Source of the DNA: Oxytricha trifallax
Lineage: Eukaryota > Ciliophora > Spirotrichea > Sporadotrichida > Oxytrichidae
Assembly: GCA_000711775.1 (NCBI GenBank)
Contig: ARYC01000775.1
Span: 40,270 to 104,269, forward strand
Direction of reading: 5' to 3'
DNA length: 64,000 nt
How positions within the stretch are numbered: the stretch's first letter is position 1; every line of letters starts with the position of its first letter. A program made the position numbers and the translations under genes. Below the pieces are notes generated by a model. It did not search any database. It was given only the letters and a program-made list of their open reading frames with translations, and had not been told where the DNA came from. Positions 59,782-64,000 of this stretch are shown here, in pieces.

Positions 59782-61903
59782 ATGAGCACTAATAATATAT
59801 TGATACCATCCAAGACTACCCCTGTAGAATTTGGAAGTTCATTTTGTATTGCTGATTGTATATTCTTTTTGAAAGTCAGAGAATTTTTCTTACATAACCT
59901 GATGATTATTATGTTATTTATACAAAGATTTTTACACAATGGCAGTATAAGCACCGGAAGTGAATCGGCCTACTAAGAATTCGATTCTACAAATAAACTA
60001 CTCTCTGACACCTAACTTTCGGGTTAGGACCGCAAATTCTATGGGTCACCCAGTGAGATTTCAGAAATCTAGGATTAATAAGAAGAATAGGAGGTTTTGA
60101 TTTTAAATGTCGTCCCTCTAAAAGACCTTCAGGAATAGGAAAAACAACTATGTCTACATACGTAAATATTCATGAGAAAACATGCCTCTAATATAAAAAA
60201 GCAGCTACTACTGAACTCAATCAACTACAAGCTAAGGAAAGAGGGAAATTAATTTAAATTTCAATTTTAATTTCGAATAAATTCATTAGCTCTGGTTCAG
60301 AGAGCCAACACAGCTGAAGATCAAGCTTACCAAACAGAATTCTAAAATAAGTCTATCTTTATTTTAAAAAAATATAAATTAATTGCTAGTATTGATAAAT
60401 CAAGGTCGATAATAGGAGCAACTAAACCCAAGGGTGAACGAGAATTTAAATTTGACTCCTAATCTTTCCGATATTTCTACAAACCTTACTGATTTCCCAG
60501 AATAACAGCTCTTATGTATTTCACTAAATTTATATAGAAATTGATTTAAACAAGTTAAGTAATATACCTGGATTTATTGAATATTAAACCAGTTTTAATT
60601 AATGATTGCAGAGCACCCTATGATAGTTGAGTATTTTGCAAATAACCTTTAACTTTTGTACTGGCTTGAGCGTCTGAGACCTTTCCTTCTAAAAGAATGG
60701 AATCATTAGCAGTAGGTGGTAAAAGCCTGATACCAGGAACAGGAGAGTGCAAGCGAAACGTTCTCAAGCAAGCTATATCCTCATTTATGCTGGCATAAAT
60801 CCAAGAGACTCCTCTCAGTCAATCACAAAATGGTTTGATTTTGAAAAATTAAAGAGCACTCTTCTTTTTATGTTTTGATAAATATGCTTGAAGCATAGGC
60901 TGAGGAGATGAAGAATATTTCTAGAAGTCAGGGTTAAATGAATATCTTCGATTCCAGATACATCACAGAATCAATATTTTCAGGTTTTTGTTGTATGACT
61001 ACAATCATTATTCCATTTACTGACTTATACTTCTCTTAATCTATAAACTAATACTCCAAAGAATCAATTGAACTATTGAAGGAACAAAAAGGAATCTCAA
61101 AGCTAAAAATATCCAAGGCAATATCTCAAGTGAAAGATTCTAAAAAGATGAAAAATAAAGTCAAGCAAGCCTTGGAAACTCTTTAGTTATAACAGCTGGC
61201 TAGAGAGTCGAAATACTCAGAGTGCTGCCACTTCCAAGAGCAAAATAAGGTTGAGAAGATGGTATTTAATAATCATATTCAAAAGGATAGTAAGGTCAAT
61301 CTATATTAGATTAATTTGTGTAATTAAAGAAGAATCTCTATATATATATATATATCATATCGATTTTTAATGCTAAATACACCATCTAATTTATATAGTG
61401 AAATATTCGGAAAAAACTGAAATTGCAATCTTTGATATGGCAGTCTTTTAGACAGAATTGAAGTTTCTGGTCTAAACATGTTATGTTATAAAGTTTTTCG
61501 TCGCTAATTTTTATGGTTTAATCTTATCAATCTATAATGATGATACAGTTTAAATCCTTATGCCTAGCTCATTAATTGACAAGGAAACTATTACGAATCA
61601 TTTTACTGAGTGTACTTTTAAGCGCATTTAACACGATTGACTCCTCATCAAATGTACCTGAGAACCCCCTAAAACTCTCAATAGATCTTATTATATAGAA
61701 TGTACAATTAGAAAGCCTGAGTGATAGGATTTGTAACATTAACATTGAATTATATATGAATTAATTTATATTTAATAATCAATGTTGAATTTAATTTTAA
61801 AAATGTTGATTTAAAATCCATTATCATAAGAATAGAATTTATTTCTTTATTTATTTAAGAGTTTTATTTTGTAAATGCAGCTTCTATTAAATTGAAGGGC
61901 ATT
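59782..61903 (+). CDS. Uncharacterised multi-MDS gene, 3' end interrupted by TBE
   Basis: It starts MSTNNILIPSKTTPVEFG; a 123-bp IES (pointer GGAAGT) joins this to SESAYQEFDSTNKLLSDTQL and DRKFYGSPSEISEIQDQQEE, then EVLILNVVPLKDLQEQEKQL. Further coding-like blocks in changing frames are RINSLALVQRANTAEDQAYQ, GATKPKGEREFKFDSQ, HPMIVEYFANNLQLLYWLER, QASYILIYAGINPRDSSQSI, RYITESIFSGFCCMTTIIIP, KQALETLQLQQLARESKYSE, EKTEIAIFDMAVFQTELKFL, NDDTVQILMPSSLIDKETIT, PLKLSIDLIIQNVQLESLSD and EFYFVNAASIKLKGI, the last running straight into the TBE. A (TA)n run lies near 61343. No family recognised. Because blocks recur in order with AT-rich gaps, it looks like a gene with many IESs, but decay cannot be excluded. 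Confidence 0.5.
59833..59961. other. IES, pointer GGAAGT
   Basis: GGAAGT at 59833-59838 and 59956-59961. Removing 123 bases joins TTPVEFGS to ESAYQEFDSTN in frame. The hydrophobic open frame inside it is not part of the protein. Confidence 0.7.
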
Positions 61904-62066
61904 CAAAACCCCAAAACCCTTTCAGTAGTTTGATTGAGTTTTTGATTGATAAAAGTAGACTATTTATGCATACTTTATTAGGGTTTTAATAGGGTTTATG
62001 TAGGGGTTTAATGTTTAAATATTAGTATTTTAAGTGAGTATAACAAGCGAGTTTTTAAAATATTTC

Positions 62067-63510
62067 ACACAAACATAAGCTTAGAGTCATGTGGCAGTTC
62101 TCTGAATTTTATCTTTCTAAGTTGATGTTTGATTGTTTCTATTGTTTGTTAATTCGCTTAGCTTGGCTTGATAATAGTTGAGTATGCAAGTTCTCTGAGA
62201 CCTCCATTTATTTTATTTTTATCGAGATGTTATTTAATTCTCTGCTTAGAATCTCTCTCACCCCTGCAGCTAAAGTAATCGTTTTTTGGCATGTCGCTCT
62301 CTATTTTTATTACTGCTAGAGCCCAGATATCTCATTAAGTGTCTCCATCTCTCCAATCCTCTCTCTCTGGGAAATATCCAGGAGTGCCGTATACATTTCC
62401 TTATGCAGAGGCTTGCACTCTTTGAGCTCTGTTGAAGTCTATAATATAAACTCTAAGAGGCTGAAAGTTCAACATGATATTCTCTGGCTTTAAGTCTCTA
62501 TGAACATAACCTAGCTTGTGAAGCTCTTCAATCCCCTCAACTATCTGCTATACTATCTAGCCAATTTATCTCTGACATCTATTGTCAGATAAGAATTCTC
62601 TGTAAGTCATTTCAAGTAATGGAAGCCTGAAGGCTACATGATCTTTACCAAGTAAAAGAGCATCAAGCTAGATGATATGCCTGCACTCATTTAACTTTGC
62701 CTTTTAAAGAGCATAATACTCATTTGCAAATTCCATTTGGAACTTGTCATCAGCAAGGAAGTAATTGAAAGGATATATCTTGTAAGCATATTAGTCATCA
62801 GTAATGACTCTCTTCTCTATTTTATCTTCAAGAGTGAAGTAGCTTTCTAGGCAAGAATCTAAGTCAATAATTTTTAATATGGGAATCTTCATTGCCTCTA
62901 GTTTAACCATGATTTAATTGATATCAGAGACTGGAAAGTTCTTGACTGCTTTCTTCATTTTAACTTACTTCTAGACTTCAACTCTAAGAGACTCCACTGG
63001 ATTTCTTGATCTCCTCTTTTAGAGAAATCTATTCCCTGTAGGTTCATGAATAAAGACAAAACTTTAATTGTGCTTTTTCTTTAAGTGCACTTTGAGGTCT
63101 CTCATATGAGAATATGGCTTCTCACAAAACTCACAGACATACGTCCCATCTTTCTTTTAATGCTTGAGATATAACCCTGGCATATCGTTGTGTATATCCC
63201 TCAAGTGTCTATTATAAGTTGACTTGTAAGGGAAAACTTTATTGCATTCTTTGCATTAATAGTCAACTTTGGCTGGTATTTATTAATGCTCTATGAAGGG
63301 TTGTTTAACCTCCTCCTCAATTTACATAGCTTCTATGATAACCTCCTACTTAAATTATATTTAATCTCAAAGCTAGACTGGTCAAAGTTGTCATAAGTAG
63401 GCTCCCACTGAGTACAAGCGTCTGGTCTCTACTTTTCTTGGTTGCTGAAATCATAACTTTTATTGACATGATCCAAGTAATGCCGCTCTTCTCAAAAAGT
63501 TAGCACTCAT
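62067..63510 (-). pseudogene. TBE 57 kDa zinc finger-kinase, decayed
   Basis: The start near 63510 (MSANFLRRA) is quickly out of frame. Zinc fingers follow: CKECNKVFPYKS...HLRDIH (about 63190-63260) and YVCEFCEKPY...HLKKKH (about 63080-63145). The protein-kinase half has the catalytic loop HRDLKPENIM (about 62500), YIIDFNRAQ where DFG is expected (about 62440), GTPGYFPEREDW (about 62375) and DIWALAV (about 62310). A TGA falls in frame just before DIWALAV, and at least two frameshifts lie in the N-terminus, so it is probably dead. It ends at TGA 62067-62069. It matches the zinc finger plus kinase design of TBE 57 kDa proteins. Confidence 0.85.
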
Positions 63511-63689
63511 TTTAGTTTGCTGATATATTATATTATAATAATGATAAAATCCAACGAGATAAACTATATAGTAGAGTATATGACACTCTGGTAGATTCTC
63601 AGCTGAGAGGTAAGAAAATTAACTAACCAACCATAAAATACTCTAAGTTGAGATATTTTATGAGAATTTTAAATATTTTAGTAAATTAA

Positions 63690-64000
63690 AAATACTCCTA
63701 ATGAAGTTTTGTTTCTCAAGGAGGTCCTCCAAATCAAGTTTAAACTTAATTTGGAGGTGAAGTTATTAAATATTTTTAATTTAATATGCTCCTAATTAAG
63801 TTTTAATCTTAAAGTTTAACTCCTAATAAAGTTTGAACTTAATTTGGAGGACCTCCAAAAATAATTAAACATTATTAGCAGCAATTTAATGGAGATAGAT
63901 TGATAAAATGGAAATCAATCTGTGAAACTTGGAACAAGTTCTTCAATGCTTCTCCGCATATCATTTCAAGGTTGACCTCCAGTAGGTCCTCCCTATTTTG
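63690..64000. repeat. TBE spacer with AACTCCTAATTAAG / GGAGGACCTCC repeats
   Basis: The spacer downstream of the 57 kDa gene carries repeated CTCCTAATNAAGTTT units and paired TTTGGAGG/CCTCCAAA inverted motifs, ending in a segment with AGGTTGACCTCC (63968-63979). It is the counterpart of 770-1090 in the other TBE, with different repeat units but the same order of parts. Confidence 0.6.

Larger units (their letters stand above)
61904..64000. mobile_element. TBE transposon, left-hand part, decayed
   Basis: It begins with CAAAACCCCAAAACCC (61904-61919); the expected seventeenth base C is T. It is preceded by ATT, a valid ANT target. The 57 kDa zinc finger-kinase gene follows on the minus strand and the element runs off the right edge in the spacer before the 22 kDa gene. 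Orientation is the same as that of the left-hand TBE, which shows the opposite end of the same gene order. The two copies differ strongly in their spacers and proteins, so they belong to different lineages. Confidence 0.9.

Noticed and set aside
59990-60030. CCTAAC...GTTAGG hairpin as a regulatory RNA element
   Set aside because: It lies in the coding frame LLSDTQLSGQDRKF; the stem is only six base pairs.
61904-61920. C4A4 tract as a telomere addition site
   Set aside because: It is the opposite TBE terminus, with the TBE kinase gene next to it.
1-64000. Bacterial-style systems, CRISPR arrays, tRNA or rRNA genes
   Set aside because: No repeat-spacer pattern, tRNA-like arms or rRNA blocks were recognised; the genes are eukaryotic in type.

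Overview
This window reads as germline (micronuclear) DNA of a spirotrich ciliate of the Oxytricha/Stylonychia/Tetmemena group. Four things point there. Conserved proteins read through only if TAA and TAG are glutamine and TGA is the sole stop. Genes are cut into macronuclear-destined segments (MDSs) by short AT-rich internal eliminated sequences (IESs) flanked by direct-repeat pointers. Both ends of the window carry TBE transposons whose termini are C4A4/G4T4 telomere-like repeats. Intergenic DNA is extremely AT-rich. Ordinary GT-AG introns are also present, so coding ranges below are outer limits and include IESs and introns.

Layout. 1-3121: right part of a decayed TBE element (57 kDa zinc-finger fragment, 22 kDa ORF, 42 kDa transposase, telomeric terminus). 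3122-7279: two Q/N/S-rich unknown genes (+). 7771-13628: DNA2-like nuclease-helicase (-). 13994-18583: a small fragment, a WD40-like gene and a CDC73-like gene (all -). 18798-20226: SPFH/band-7 membrane protein (+). 20866-24700: EF-hand protein, PH-domain fragment and coiled-coil protein (+), with a 0.3 kb palindromic element between the first two. 25095-27466: VTT/SNARE-associated membrane protein (+). 27822-28909: probable ciliary protein (+). 28981-31351: PRPF39-like HAT-repeat splicing factor (-). 31783-35660: cyclin (+), with a hairpin-ended mobile element in one IES. 35753-37574: S/N/Q-rich protein (+). 37681-38348: a long near-perfect palindromic MITE. 38464-46980: ATG2 (+). 47109-52600: MSH6 (+). 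53173-54739: unknown coiled-coil protein (+). 54896-56476: eIF4E class II (4EHP-like) (+). 56783-57557: SUB1/PC4 (-). 57558-59781: no gene seen. 59782-61903: unknown multi-MDS gene (+) reaching a second TBE (61904-64000, 57 kDa zinc finger-kinase end).

The genes are ordinary housekeeping functions (DNA repair and replication, transcription, splicing, translation, autophagy, membrane biology) and do not form an operon or a single pathway. Each would normally end up on its own small macronuclear chromosome. The interest lies in germline architecture: both TBEs abut sequence that reads as coding right up to the insertion point, three different palindromic mobile elements occur in the gene island, and two conserved genes (PH, CDC73) stop abruptly, as expected if their remaining MDSs lie elsewhere. 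I saw no tRNA, rRNA, CRISPR or bacterial-type signals.
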